Notes: generated by a model not told the origin, from the letters alone. A DNA stretch of 64,000 nucleotides from Aestuariicoccus sp032586235 (GCF_032586235.1 NZ_JAWHTD010000002.1:62001-126000), one strand, 5' to 3'; shown: positions 1 to 10,245, numbered from the stretch's first letter. A program made the numbers and translations.

Positions 1-1111
1 CGTCGACCTTGAGCGTGTAGTCTCGGGTCGCCGCCGTCGCGCTGCTGGCGCCGTCGTCGTAAAGCGGACGCACGCCGGAATAGCTCCAGACCACATCGTC
101 GCGGGTGACGGGTTTCTTGAAATACTGCGAGGCGAAGTTGCAGAGATAGTCCTTTTCCTCGTCCGTGCAGACCGGCTTCACCGAAGGGTCGTGATGTTCG
201 GCATCGGTCGTGCCGATCAGGGTGAAATCCTGCTCGTAGGGGATGGCGAAGATGATCCGCCCGTCGGTGCCCTGGAAGAAGTAGCACTTGTCATGATCGT
301 AAAGCCGCTTGGTCACGATGTGGCTGCCGCGCACCAGCCGCACGCCTTCCTTGGAATTGCTGCGGATCTTGGTGCGGATGATGTCGCCGACCCAGGGGCC
401 GCCCGCGTTGACCAGCATCCTGGCGGTCAGCGTCTTGCGGTCGCCCGTTTCTGTATTCTCGGTTTCGATCGTCCAGTGATCGCCGGTGCGTTCGGCCGAC
501 AGAACCTTGGTGCGGGTCATGATCTGCGCACCGCGCGCCTCGGCGTCGCGGGCGTTCAGCACGACCAGCCGCGAATCCTCGACCCAGCAGTCGGAATATT
601 CATAGGCCTTGACGAATTTGTCGTTCAGCGGCTCGCCCTCGGGTCCTTTCGTCAGATCGACGGTCTTGGTGCCCGGCAGAATCTCGCGCCCGCCCAGATT
701 GTCGTACATGAACAGCCCCAGCCGGATCAGCCACGCAGGGCGGCGGCCCTTCATCCAAGGCATCACGGTGTTCAGCAGCTTCGACGTCGGTGTCGAATTC
801 TCGAACCGCATGTCCTTGTGATACGGCAGCACGAAGCGCATCGGCCAGCTGATATGCGGCATCGCCTTCAGCAAGGTTTCGCGTTCGATCAGCGACTCGC
901 GCACAAGCCGCACCTCGAAATATTCCAGATAGCGCAGGCCACCGTGAAAGAGCTTGGTCGAGGCGCTGGATGTCGCCGACGCCAGATCGTTCATTTCCGC
1001 CAGCGCAACCTTCAGACCGCGGCCCGACGCATCCCGCGCGATCCCGCAACCGTTGATCCCGCCACCGATGATGAACAGGTCGAGCGGTTCGGCATTCTGT
1101 GTCTTAGACAT
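1..1111 (-). CDS. glpD: Glycerol-3-phosphate dehydrogenase, aerobic (3' end outside window)
   Basis: FAD-dependent, membrane-associated enzyme that oxidises sn-glycerol 3-phosphate to dihydroxyacetone phosphate and passes electrons to quinone. The minus-strand frame opens at the ATG at 1109-1111, preceded by a strong GGAGGAG ribosome site, and stays open to the window edge, so about 370 N-terminal residues are seen and the C-terminus is missing. The N-terminus has the dinucleotide-binding pattern DLFIIGGGINGCGIARDA, followed by the GlpD signature SSASTKLFHGGLRYLEY; further on come VNAGGPWVGD, VRGSHIV and IPYEQDFTLIGTTD, all typical of the DAO/GlpD family. It is divergent from the DeoR-family gene at 1417, the usual arrangement for glpD and its repressor. 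No break is seen in the visible part. Confidence 0.95.
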   Translation of the reverse strand, partial: MSKTQNAEPLDLFIIGGGINGCGIARDASGRGLKVALAEMNDLASATSSASTKLFHGGLRYLEYFEVRLVRESLIERETLLKAMPHISWPMRFVLPYHKDMRFENSTPTSKLLNTVMPWMKGRRPAWLIRLGLFMYDNLGGREILPGTKTVDLTKGPEGEPLNDKFVKAYEYSDCWVEDSRLVVLNARDAEARGAQIMTRTKVLSAERTGDHWTIETENTETGDRKTLTARMLVNAGGPWVGDIIRTKIRSNSKEGVRLVRGSHIVTKRLYDHDKCYFFQGTDGRIIFAIPYEQDFTLIGTTDAEHHDPSVKPVCTDEEKDYLCNFASQYFKKPVTRDDVVWSYSGVRPLYDDGASSATAATRDYTLKVD

Positions 1112-1416
1112 GCTGCTCCTCCTGCAGATGGCTGTGTCACCCTATGGTTATGCGCAGGTATGGCGCAAAATGGAACATTATTTTTTGCGATTTTGTTCGT
1201 TTCTATAATTATTGATAGTATTCAGCTGGTTGCATGGCGCGACATTTTCACGAACGCCTGAGATACGCCCTGAATTACCGAAATTCGCCCCGGCATTTCC
1301 GCTTTGATGCTGCGTGCTTGGAAAATATCCGCCCCGGGGCGTAGAATCGACCAAAAAGGAATATTCTTGCTCTCGAACCATGTGCGCTGTACTCAGGATG
1401 CCCAAAGAGAGGGCTT
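1112..1416. promoter_or_regulatory. Divergent glpD/glpR control region
   Basis: This 305-bp gap separates two divergent starts, so it must hold both promoters. The centre (about 1175-1225) is strikingly AT-rich compared with its surroundings and contains a tandem, direct-repeat-like stretch, TTTTGCGATTTTGTTCGTTT, on the plus strand at about 1183-1202. DeoR-family GlpR proteins often bind imperfect direct repeats, so this is a candidate operator; that is inference from position and composition. I could not assign -35/-10 elements with confidence. Confidence 0.4.
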
Positions 1417-2181
1417 ATGGCGCAATCGTTCCGCCAGCGCGAAATCATCGACGTCGCGCGACGTGAAGGCAAAGTGACCGTCGAAGGGCTTGCCGATCAC
1501 TTCGGAGTCACGCTTCAGACCATCCGCCGCGACCTGACCGAGCTGGCCGAATCCGGCGAGCTGGAGCGTGTGCACGGCGGGGCGGTGCTGCCCTCGGGGA
1601 CGGCGAATATCGGTTACGAGGAACGGCGCAGCCTGAACCAGGGCGGCAAGATCGACATCGCGCGCGCCTGCGCGGCGGAACTGCCCGAGCATTGCTCGAT
1701 CTTTCTGAACATCGGCACCACGACCGAGGCGGTCGCGGCCGAGCTGCTGAACCACCGCGACATCATGGTGGTGACCAACAACATGAACGTCGCCAACATC
1801 CTGGCGCAGAATCCCGACAGCCATGTGGTCGTCACCGGCGGGTCGCTGCGCCGGTCGGATGGCGGGCTGGTGGGCGATCTGACGACCCAGACCATCCGCC
1901 AGTTCAAGTTCGACTACGCGGTGATCGGCTGTTCGGCGCTCGATACCGACGGCGATCTGCTGGATTTCGACGTGCAGGAGGTGGGCGTCAGCCGCGCCAT
2001 CATCCAGCAGTCGCGCCAGGTGTTCCTGGTGGCGGACCACACCAAGTTCCAGCGCAACGCGCCGGCGCGGATCGGGTCGCTGGCGGATGTCGGCGTGTTC
2101 TTCACCGACCGGCCGGTCGCGCCCACGCTGGCCAAGGCCTGCGACGGCTGGGGCACACGCGTCGTCATCTGCGGGCGGTGA
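1417..2181 (+). CDS. glpR: DeoR-family transcriptional regulator, likely glycerol-3-phosphate repressor
   Basis: A 254-residue repressor of the DeoR family, probably controlling the adjacent glpD in response to glycerol 3-phosphate. Residues 1-57 form the winged helix-turn-helix (RQREIIDVARREGKVTVEGL then FGVTLQTIRRDLTEL, and the family-typical ERVHGGAVLP). The C-terminal part is the DeoR sensor domain of ribose-5-phosphate-isomerase fold, with the motifs IFLNIGTTTEAVA, VVTNNMNVANIL and VVTGGSLRRSDGGLVG. The family length is about 250-260, so it is complete. The start at 1417 follows an AGAGAGGG ribosome site. Identity as GlpR rests on family plus divergence from glpD; another sugar-phosphate ligand cannot be excluded. 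Confidence 0.88.
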   Translation: MAQSFRQREIIDVARREGKVTVEGLADHFGVTLQTIRRDLTELAESGELERVHGGAVLPSGTANIGYEERRSLNQGGKIDIARACAAELPEHCSIFLNIGTTTEAVAAELLNHRDIMVVTNNMNVANILAQNPDSHVVVTGGSLRRSDGGLVGDLTTQTIRQFKFDYAVIGCSALDTDGDLLDFDVQEVGVSRAIIQQSRQVFLVADHTKFQRNAPARIGSLADVGVFFTDRPVAPTLAKACDGWGTRVVICGR

Positions 2182-2998
2182 CCGCGCAGCGCCCGGGTGC
2201 CTGTGGCAAAAGGGGCGCAATCGGGCCGTGGCCTTTCGGCGCAGACTCGTTAACGGATTTTTTCCTTTGATCTGAGCAGTGTGCGCTGTCTACCTGTATC
2301 GGTATGTTCACGCCGGTGTTCAACTTTTCCTTTGATATTCATCCGTTGCCGAGGGTCCAATCATGCGCCACAGCGCCATTGCGAAAGTTCGTTCCTGTCT
2401 TTCCCTGATCCTGGGCGTTGTTCTGTTCCTGGGGGTCGTTCCAGAGGCCCAGGCGCAATCCCCCCTCAGCTGGTCCGCCAGCGTCGATCCCGATCCGGTC
2501 CGGATCGACGGAACCGCGCGGCTGGATTTCGCGATCGACAACGTGACCGGAACGCCGCAAAGCGATGTGGCGTTTACCGTCAATCTGCCGGCCGGGCTTG
2601 AGACCGGCGGCATCCTGCCCTCGACCACCTGCGTCGATGGGACAATTTCCGCGCCCACGGGCGGGTCGGCCATCGCGTTCTCGGGCGGCAAGCTCGGCAT
2701 TTCCTAGACCTGCCGCGTGTCGCTGTCGATCGTCGGGACCACGGCGGGCTCTTACAGCTTTGCCACCGGTGCGCTGACCAGCAGCTTGGGCAATTCCGGC
2801 ACGACGACGGTAGATGTGCAAATCGCGCCCGAAACCGCCGCGCCGCTTCTTTCGGCGGCGTTCTCGCCCTCGACCGTGGCGCTGAACAGCGATGCGACGC
2901 TGACCTATACCGTGACCAACACGACCGCCGGAGGGCTTATCTAGTTTCAGCTGGCCGACACTCTGCCCGCCTCGCTGCGGATCTCCGACGTTCCGAAC

Positions 2999-5848
2999 GT
3001 GACGACCGATTGCTCAGGCACGCCAGTGGCGTCCGCGGGGGGGTCGTCGATTTCGTTTTCCAGCCCGCCTTTCTTTACAACGCCAAGCTGCTCATTGTCG
3101 GTGAACGTGGTGGCGCTCACCACCGGAACGACCAATAACGTGGTCGAGACGTTTCAGGCATTCGACGGTTTCGGCAGCTATCCCTCCGGCTATGTCTCGG
3201 CGCAGCTGACCGTGGATCCGCCATCGACGACCGCGCCGACGCTGGGCATCAGGTTCAGCGGCGATCCGGTCGTGCCCGGCGGGACGGTGGCGCTGATCGC
3301 TCAGATCACGAACGCCAACCCGACCGAGGCGTTGGACGATGTCGCCTTCGACTTCGACATCTCGCCGCTCTTTCCCACCGGGGTGATCGGGCTTCCGACC
3401 TCGGACAGCTGCGGCGGCTCGGCGGCGCGCAGCGGTTCGAACACCGTGCTGGATTACACCGGCGGCACCCTGGCCGCGCGTAGCCAGTGCGAGATTTCTT
3501 TTCCGGTCACCATCCCAGCGGGCACGGCGGCGGGCGACTATACGCTGACCACCGGCGCGGTCAGTGCTACGCAATCCGGCGCGCCCGTCACCGGCAACAC
3601 GGCGTCGGATTCCGTGACCGTTTCAACCGCCGTTCCGCCGAACTTCACCATGTCCTTCGCCGATCCGGTCGTTGCCGGTGACGACGTGGTTCTGACCTAC
3701 ACGCTCGAGAACGTGTCGCCCACGGCGCTCAGCGGCGTGACGTTCATCCATGAGCTCACGGACATACTTCCGTTCCCCATCAGCGCCGTGGTTCCTGCCA
3801 GCGGCTTCTGCGGAGGGGGGTCTTCGATCGCTCTGATCGGTCCCGGTACGGAAAGGCAGGGGTTCTACGCCGCGTCGCTGAGCCTGGGTGCGGCGGGCGA
3901 TCCGTCGGCGACATGTTCCTTCGACGTGACCCTAACCGTTCCGGCAAGCGTGGAAACCGGCAGCTACCCTTCGCGGACCGAACCGGTGACGGTCACCATC
4001 GGCGGCAGCATCGTGCAGGGGCCGCGCGCGCAGGACACGCTGGACGTGACCGGGATTGCGCAAATCGGCCTGTCCAAGACGTTCTCGGCCTCGGCCTCGG
4101 CCTCGGCCTCGGTCGCGGCAGCGAACAGCACCGTCGGCGTGACCTTCTCGCTGGCGAACACCAGCTCTGTCACCGATGCCGAACAGATTTCGTTCAGCGA
4201 CGACCTGACGGCCTTCATGACCGGGGCGCAGGTGGGTGCCGGGGTCGTCACCGCGAACAGCTGCGGCGGCAACGTGACGGCGTCGGGCACCTCGATTTCC
4301 TATGCCAGCGGTACGCTCGGCGCGGCGCAGGACTGCGCCTTTACCGTCGAAATCGACCTCGGCGTGACGGCCGGATCCTATACGAACACCACCAGCGACG
4401 TGACCGCCGCTGCGGTCGGCGGCACGGCGGCCGCCCTGTCGGGAACCGCCGCTTCGGCCTCGATCACGGTAATCGACCAGGTCCCGCCGGTCTTCAGCAA
4501 ATCCTTCGGCAACGCCATCCAGGTCCCCGGGCAGCTGACCCCGGTGACCTATACGATCACGAACCCCGACTCGGCCAGCGCGGTCGGCGTGGGGCTCTTT
4601 ACGGATTCGCTCTCCACCGCGCTGAGCGGATTGGCGGCCGAACTTCCGGCAACCACGAACACCTGCGGCAGCACAATCTCGGGGACGACGACGCTGACCG
4701 TGACCGGCGGCAGCGTTGCGGCAAACAGCTCGTGCGAAATCACGGTTCCGGTGCGCATTCCGGGCGCGGCGCTCACCGGGACATACAAGTCGACGACCAG
4801 CTTCCTGTTCACCGACGTTGGAAACATCGCGCCGGCCTCCGCCAATCTCGAGGTCCAGAGCGAGCTGATCGCCCTGAGCGCCGGCTTCCGGACTGACACT
4901 GTCCCCGCCGGTTCGCAGGCCACGCTCGACGTCGACGCCACGTCGCTGGCGGATCCGGATCAGCTCGACACCACCACATTCAACGTCGACCTCAGCGCCC
5001 TCGGGGCAGGCACCACGATTGCCTCTTCGACCGGCACATGCGGCGCCGCCTTCACGCCGCTCGGCGGATCGGTCACTCAGGTCGATTTCAACGCGATCGA
5101 CGATGTCCAGTGTCGGGCCACGATCGTGCTGAACACTGCCGGCGGGCTTGCGCCCGGGCCGTATGTCGTTGAAACGTCAGACGCATCGGGGACGATCTTT
5201 GGGGGCGCGGTGACCGGCGGCGCCACCAGGGTGACGCTGACCATCACAGACCCGGCCGCGCCGAGCCTGACGAAATCCTTTGACGGGCCGACAACCGCGA
5301 CGGGCACGGCAGAGCTGACCTTCACGATCACCAACAACTCTTCGGTCAGCACGCTGTCCGCCGTGTCCTTTCAGGATGACCTTGGCGCCATGCTGCCGGG
5401 CGCGACCGCGGGGGCGTTGCCCCCGTCGCCCTGCGGGGGCAGCTCGGCCCTGGCCGGGTCGACCGTGCTGACGCTGACCGGTGTCGAGCTTGCGCCGGAT
5501 GCCAGTTGTTCCTTCGCGGTGCCGGTCAACATCCCCGCCTCGGCCACCGCAGGGAGCTATGTGAACACCACGAGCGCGCTTTTCGTCGGGGGCCTTTCAG
5601 CCGCCGCGCCTGCCAGCGCGACGCTGGCGGTCGAACCGCCCCAGCCCCCGCCGCCGCCGTTTTCAGACCGGACACGGTGCTTCAGGGCGAAGTGTCGGTC
5701 CTGGAATACACCATCGACAACAGCGCCTCGGCGCTGGCGGCGACCGGGCTGGCCTTCACCAATAATCTGCCCGCCGGTGTCGACACCGTGGGCACGGCCC
5801 CTGTGTCGAACACCTGTTCGGGCAGTCCGACCGTCAATGCGGGGGTGA
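2999..5848 (+). CDS. Open segment of the repeat gene after the second amber codon
   Basis: This is the longest open stretch of the 5' half of the repeat gene. In frame with the signal peptide at 2363 it is open from just after the TAG at 2942-2944, and 2999 is merely the first usable ATG/GTG/TTG, inside a repeat unit. It carries units 2 to 8 up to about 5640. The last 200 bases are out of the repeat frame: beyond a proline-rich run the protein becomes FSDRTRCFRAKC, while the repeat pattern VFRPDTVLQGEVSVLEYTID continues in the -1 frame. A tract of SASASASA (hexanucleotide GCCTCG repeats near 4085-4115) lies in unit 5. Without its own signal peptide it is unlikely to be a functional product. 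Confidence 0.4.
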   Translation: MTTDCSGTPVASAGGSSISFSSPPFFTTPSCSLSVNVVALTTGTTNNVVETFQAFDGFGSYPSGYVSAQLTVDPPSTTAPTLGIRFSGDPVVPGGTVALIAQITNANPTEALDDVAFDFDISPLFPTGVIGLPTSDSCGGSAARSGSNTVLDYTGGTLAARSQCEISFPVTIPAGTAAGDYTLTTGAVSATQSGAPVTGNTASDSVTVSTAVPPNFTMSFADPVVAGDDVVLTYTLENVSPTALSGVTFIHELTDILPFPISAVVPASGFCGGGSSIALIGPGTERQGFYAASLSLGAAGDPSATCSFDVTLTVPASVETGSYPSRTEPVTVTIGGSIVQGPRAQDTLDVTGIAQIGLSKTFSASASASASVAAANSTVGVTFSLANTSSVTDAEQISFSDDLTAFMTGAQVGAGVVTANSCGGNVTASGTSISYASGTLGAAQDCAFTVEIDLGVTAGSYTNTTSDVTAAAVGGTAAALSGTAASASITVIDQVPPVFSKSFGNAIQVPGQLTPVTYTITNPDSASAVGVGLFTDSLSTALSGLAAELPATTNTCGSTISGTTTLTVTGGSVAANSSCEITVPVRIPGAALTGTYKSTTSFLFTDVGNIAPASANLEVQSELIALSAGFRTDTVPAGSQATLDVDATSLADPDQLDTTTFNVDLSALGAGTTIASSTGTCGAAFTPLGGSVTQVDFNAIDDVQCRATIVLNTAGGLAPGPYVVETSDASGTIFGGAVTGGATRVTLTITDPAAPSLTKSFDGPTTATGTAELTFTITNNSSVSTLSAVSFQDDLGAMLPGATAGALPPSPCGGSSALAGSTVLTLTGVELAPDASCSFAVPVNIPASATAGSYVNTTSALFVGGLSAAAPASATLAVEPPQPPPPPFSDRTRCFRAKCRSWNTPSTTAPRRWRRPGWPSPIICPPVSTPWARPLCRTPVRAVRPSMRG

Positions 5849-8800
5849 TATCGCTGTCCGGCGGGTCGGTTGCCGCGGGCGGCAGTTGCACGCTTTCGGT
5901 CCAGGTGCGGTCGATACTGGAGGATAGCTACCTCAACACGACGGGCAATCTGACGTCGAGCTCGGGTGACAGCGGAACCGCCACCGCGATCTTTTCGGTC
6001 GGCCCCGCGCCCACGCCGGTCTTTACCGCCGTCTTCCGACCCGGAACCGTGGTCGAGGGCGAACAGTCGGTCCTGGAATACACTATCGACAACAGCGCCT
6101 CGGCGCTGGCGGCGACCGGGCTGACCTTCACCAACAACCTGCCCGCCGGTGTCGACCCCGTGGGCGCGACCGCTCTGTCGAACAGCTGTTCCGGCAGTCC
6201 GGTCGTCAATGCGGGGGTGATATCGCTGTCCGGCGGGGCCGTCGCCGAGGGCGGCACCTGCACGCTTTCGGTCCAGGTGCTGTCGGTCGCCCAGGGCGTC
6301 TACGTCAACACGACGGGGAACCTGACCTCCAGCGCGGGGACCAGCGCTGGCGCCAGCGCCACCCTGACGGTCGATCTCGCGCCCGCGCCCACCCTGGCCA
6401 AGGCCTTTGCGGATCCGTCCATCGAGCAGGGCGACGTCACCACGCTGACTTTCACCATCGACAATACCGCCGCCGCGGTCCCCGTCACGGACATCGCGTT
6501 CAGCGACCCGCTGCCCGCAGGCGTCACGGTGGCCGCCGTTCCCAACATCACCAACAGCTGCATCGGCGGTACGAACAATTTCACGCCTGGGACAAGTGTC
6601 CTGAACGTCGACGGGACGAGGGTCCCGACCGGCGCCACCTGCACGATCGCGGTGGACGTGCGCGCGGTCACGCCCGGCGATCTGGTGAACACCAGCTCGA
6701 CGCTGAGCAGTCCGAAGGGAACCTCGCCCGCGGCGACCGCGCCGCTGACGGTGACGCCCGCGCCCCTGCCCGCGGTCGATTTGCTGGTCTCGCCGGGCTC
6801 GGTTCTGCAGGGCCAGACCCTTGCCCTGTCGGCGTCGGTGACGAACCCCGCGCTGGTGGACATCGACAGCGTGCAGCTTCGGATTCCGTTCATCGACGGT
6901 GCGCTGACGCTTGCGACCGTGGCCGACGGCAACGACGCCAGCACCAGCTGCGCCGGGGCGACCCCTGTCGGCGGCGCAGGCGCGTCCACCGTGGGCTTCG
7001 ATGGCGGGGCGATTCCGGCGGGCGGAACCTGTACCTTCAGCGTCACGATGCAAGCCGCAGATGCCGCGACCGCAACGATCCAGTCGCAATTCCGGTCCTC
7101 TGTCGGCAACGGCCCCGGCGGCACTGCGCCGCTATCGGTGCAGCCGGCCCCGCTGGCCACCCTGACGGCCGGGTTCGCTCCGGCGACGGTGATCGAGGGC
7201 GCGACATCCGTCCTGACCTTCGAGATCGACAACGGGGCAAGCTTCCTGCCGGTCACTGGCGTCGGCTTCCAGCAGACGCTGCCCGCCGGGCTGAGCGTGG
7301 CCGACGGTGCCTCCCTTTCCGCGTCGGGATGTACCCTGACCGGAACCCGAAGCAACGCGGCGGGCCAGCTGATCCAGGTCCAGAACGTCGAGGTCGCAGA
7401 GCTGACGACCTGTTCGGTGTCGGTTTCGGTGCAGGCGCTGACCGACGGCGCCTTCCCGATCACATCGACCCCGCTGCAGACAAACCTCGGGCCGTCCAAT
7501 GCCGCGAGCGCGTCGCTTGACGCGACCCCGGCCCCGCTGCCAGTGCTGGCCAAGAGCTTTGCACCCGCGAGCATCGTGCAAGGCGGCGTGTCGGTTCTGG
7601 AGATCACCATCGACAACGCCGCGGCGCTGGTGCCCGCCACCGACGCCGCCTTCGACGATGTCTTCCCCACCGGGCTGGTCATCGCCGGTTCCGCCGCACC
7701 GTCCTTTTCCTGCGCCGGCACCCTGGCCGCGCTGCCCGGAGGTGCCGGGCTGACACTGGCCGACGGGGTTATCCCGGCGGGCGGAAACTGTACCGCGACG
7801 GTCGCGGTGACAGCCGCCGCGACGGGCGATTACGTCAACGAGATCCCCGGCATGACCTCGTCGCTTGGGACCAGCCTGCCCGCGCAGGCAACGCTTGGCG
7901 TGACCCCCGCGCCGACGCCCACCGCCTCGAAAAGCTTTGCGCCCGCAAGCATCGTGCAGGGCGGCGTGTCGCGCCTGACCATCGAGGTGGACAACGGCGC
8001 GGCGCTCGTCGACGCGCTGGATGTGAGCATTTCCGATCCGCTGCCAGCGGGTCTTGTCGTGGCCGACCCTTCCAACCCGGTCGCAACCTGCGACGGTATC
8101 GGCACCGGTTCGCCCGGAGAGACGCTGGTCGCGTTTTTCGGTGGTGAGATCCCGGCGGGCGCGACCTGTTCGCTCTCGATCAACGTCACCGCCGCCGAGA
8201 CCGGCAGCTACCGCAACGTGACCGACCCGATCACGACATCGCTGGGCACCATCGCCGCCGCCGAGGCGACGCTGGACGTCACGCCCGCCCCCGCGCCGAC
8301 CTTTGCGGCGGTTTTCGCCGACGCCGCGATCGTTCAGGGCGACGCGACGGAACTCACCCTGACCATCGGCAATGCGGCGGCGCTCGTCCCGGCCGAGGAC
8401 TTGGCCTTCGACCTGCCCTTCGCCGCCAACATGCGCCTCGACAGCCGTGGCGTGATCAGCAGCGATTGCGGCGGCAGCCCAAGCTTCGATCCCGGCACGG
8501 CCACCTTTGCCTTTACGGGCACGACGCTGGGCGCGGGCGAAACCTGCCAGATCGTTCTGGGCGTCACCGACGATCTGCCCGGCACCCGCACGCAAACCGC
8601 CGGGCCTCTGACGTCGAGCCTGGGCGACAGCGGCACCGCCTCGGCCAGCCTGACGGTCGATCCCGCCCCCGCGCCGGACCTTGCGCTGGTCTTTGCGCCT
8701 GACAGCATCGCGCAGGGCGGCGTCGCCACCGCAACCTACACCATCGCCCATACCGATCCGCTGGCGTTGGTGCCCGCGCTCGATCTGGCGTTCAGCCACG

Positions 8801-10245
8801 ATCTGTTGGACGGGATGACCGTGGCCGCGCCCCCGAATGCCAGCACGACCTGCGGCGGCACGGTCGCCGCCGACGCGGGCGGCTCGACCCTGTCGCTCGG
8901 CGGCGGGACGGTCGCCCCGGCCGCCACCTGTACCGTCACGGTCGATCTGGTCGACGTGACGGTTGGCAGCCGCGTGCATACCACCGGCGACCTGCAATCC
9001 TCGCTTGGCACCAGCGCGGCCGCCTCGGCCACGCTGTCGGTCACGGCGGCGGGCCTGCCGGTCTTCGCCAAGGTCTTTTCCCCGGACAGCATCGTTCAGG
9101 GCGATGTCAGCACGCTGACCCTGACCATCGACAACGGCACCGCCCTGGTCGCCGCCGAGAACGCGGCGTTCGAGGATGTCTTCCCCGAGGGCCTGACCCT
9201 CGCCGATGCGCCTGCGCTCGCCTCGACCTGCGGCGATGTCACGCTCGCCGGGGACGGCACCGGTTTGACGCTGAGTGGCGGAACCGTCCCGGCCTCCGGC
9301 ACCTGCGAGATTTCGGTCGACGTGACGGCGCTGGAGCCGGGTGAATACGTCAACACGTCCGGCGATCTGACCACATCGCTGGGCAACAGCGGCACGGCGG
9401 CGGCGATCCTCGCGGTGACAAGCGCCGGTGCCCCCGGCTTCGCCAAGGTCTTTGCGCCCGACAGCATCGTGCAGGGCGGGGTGACGACGCTGACCTTCAC
9501 CGTCGACAACGCGTCGGCGCTGGTTGCGGCGACCGATCTGGCCTTTGCCGATACCTTCCCCGAGGGGATGACCGTGGCGGCGACGCCGAACGTCGCCACC
9601 ACCTGCGCCGAGGCGAATGTCGAGGCGGCGGCGGGGGCCGGGGCGCTCACCTTCGCCGCGCCGAGCTTGGCGGCGGGCGAGATATGCGCGCTTTCGGTCG
9701 ACGTGACGGCGGCGCTGGCGGGCGAGGCCGAGAACGTCTCGGGCGCGCTGACCTCGTCGCTGGGCGACAGCGGCACGGCCTCGGCGGTGCTGAGCGTGAC
9801 GGCGGCGGATGCGCCGGCCTTCGCCAAGGTCTTCGCGCCCGACAGCATCGTGCAGGGCGGGGTGACGACGCTGACCTTCACCATCGACAACGGCGCGGCG
9901 CTGGTTGCGGCGACCGATCTGGCCTTTGACGACACGTTTCCCGAAGGCATGACCGTGGCGGCGACACCGAACATGACGACCACCTGCGCCGATGCGACCA
10001 TCGAGGCGGCGGCGGGGGCCGGGGCGCTCACCTTCGCCGCGCCGAGCTTGGCGGCGGGCGAGATATGCGCGCTTTCGGTCGACGTGACGGCGGCGCTGGC
10101 GGGCGAGGCCGAGAACGTCTCGGGCGCGCTGACCTCGTCGCTGGGCGACAGCGGCACGGCCTCGGCGGTGCTGAGCGTGACGGCGCCGGTGCCCCCGGCT
10201 TCGCCAAGGTCTTTGCGCCCGACAGCATCGTTCAGGGCGGGGTGA
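5506..10245 (+). CDS. Open segment of the repeat gene, units 9-20
   Basis: Continuous 4.7-kb reading frame carrying units 9 to 20 of the repeat protein in the -1 frame relative to the upstream segment. The first 45 residues (before about 5641) are an out-of-frame overlap with the previous segment, so the true coding part begins near PAPAAAVFRPDTVLQGEV. Units are all beta-rich, acidic and cysteine-paired (one TC near the middle and one TCT/TCE after the PAGG turn). The frame leaves the repeat at about 10185 and runs into SPRSLRPTASFRAG and a stop at 10245, whereas the repeat continues in the next frame. It lacks a signal peptide and a translocator, so alone it is a gene fragment. Confidence 0.4.
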   Translation: MFLRGAGQHPRLGHRRELCEHHERAFRRGPFSRRACQRDAGGRTAPAPAAAVFRPDTVLQGEVSVLEYTIDNSASALAATGLAFTNNLPAGVDTVGTAPVSNTCSGSPTVNAGVISLSGGSVAAGGSCTLSVQVRSILEDSYLNTTGNLTSSSGDSGTATAIFSVGPAPTPVFTAVFRPGTVVEGEQSVLEYTIDNSASALAATGLTFTNNLPAGVDPVGATALSNSCSGSPVVNAGVISLSGGAVAEGGTCTLSVQVLSVAQGVYVNTTGNLTSSAGTSAGASATLTVDLAPAPTLAKAFADPSIEQGDVTTLTFTIDNTAAAVPVTDIAFSDPLPAGVTVAAVPNITNSCIGGTNNFTPGTSVLNVDGTRVPTGATCTIAVDVRAVTPGDLVNTSSTLSSPKGTSPAATAPLTVTPAPLPAVDLLVSPGSVLQGQTLALSASVTNPALVDIDSVQLRIPFIDGALTLATVADGNDASTSCAGATPVGGAGASTVGFDGGAIPAGGTCTFSVTMQAADAATATIQSQFRSSVGNGPGGTAPLSVQPAPLATLTAGFAPATVIEGATSVLTFEIDNGASFLPVTGVGFQQTLPAGLSVADGASLSASGCTLTGTRSNAAGQLIQVQNVEVAELTTCSVSVSVQALTDGAFPITSTPLQTNLGPSNAASASLDATPAPLPVLAKSFAPASIVQGGVSVLEITIDNAAALVPATDAAFDDVFPTGLVIAGSAAPSFSCAGTLAALPGGAGLTLADGVIPAGGNCTATVAVTAAATGDYVNEIPGMTSSLGTSLPAQATLGVTPAPTPTASKSFAPASIVQGGVSRLTIEVDNGAALVDALDVSISDPLPAGLVVADPSNPVATCDGIGTGSPGETLVAFFGGEIPAGATCSLSINVTAAETGSYRNVTDPITTSLGTIAAAEATLDVTPAPAPTFAAVFADAAIVQGDATELTLTIGNAAALVPAEDLAFDLPFAANMRLDSRGVISSDCGGSPSFDPGTATFAFTGTTLGAGETCQIVLGVTDDLPGTRTQTAGPLTSSLGDSGTASASLTVDPAPAPDLALVFAPDSIAQGGVATATYTIAHTDPLALVPALDLAFSHDLLDGMTVAAPPNASTTCGGTVAADAGGSTLSLGGGTVAPAATCTVTVDLVDVTVGSRVHTTGDLQSSLGTSAAASATLSVTAAGLPVFAKVFSPDSIVQGDVSTLTLTIDNGTALVAAENAAFEDVFPEGLTLADAPALASTCGDVTLAGDGTGLTLSGGTVPASGTCEISVDVTALEPGEYVNTSGDLTTSLGNSGTAAAILAVTSAGAPGFAKVFAPDSIVQGGVTTLTFTVDNASALVAATDLAFADTFPEGMTVAATPNVATTCAEANVEAAAGAGALTFAAPSLAAGEICALSVDVTAALAGEAENVSGALTSSLGDSGTASAVLSVTAADAPAFAKVFAPDSIVQGGVTTLTFTIDNGAALVAATDLAFDDTFPEGMTVAATPNMTTTCADATIEAAAGAGALTFAAPSLAAGEICALSVDVTAALAGEAENVSGALTSSLGDSGTASAVLSVTAPVPPASPRSLRPTASFRAG

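Noticed and set aside
2705..2944. Amber codons as evidence of a recoded (pyrrolysine-type) genetic code
   Set aside because: Other genes here end normally at TAG (for example the gene ending at 54235 and the primase-helicase gene at 19750), so the code is not reassigned.
4085..4120. GCCTCG hexanucleotide run as a phase-variation switch
   Set aside because: Unit length is a multiple of three, so changes would not shift the frame.
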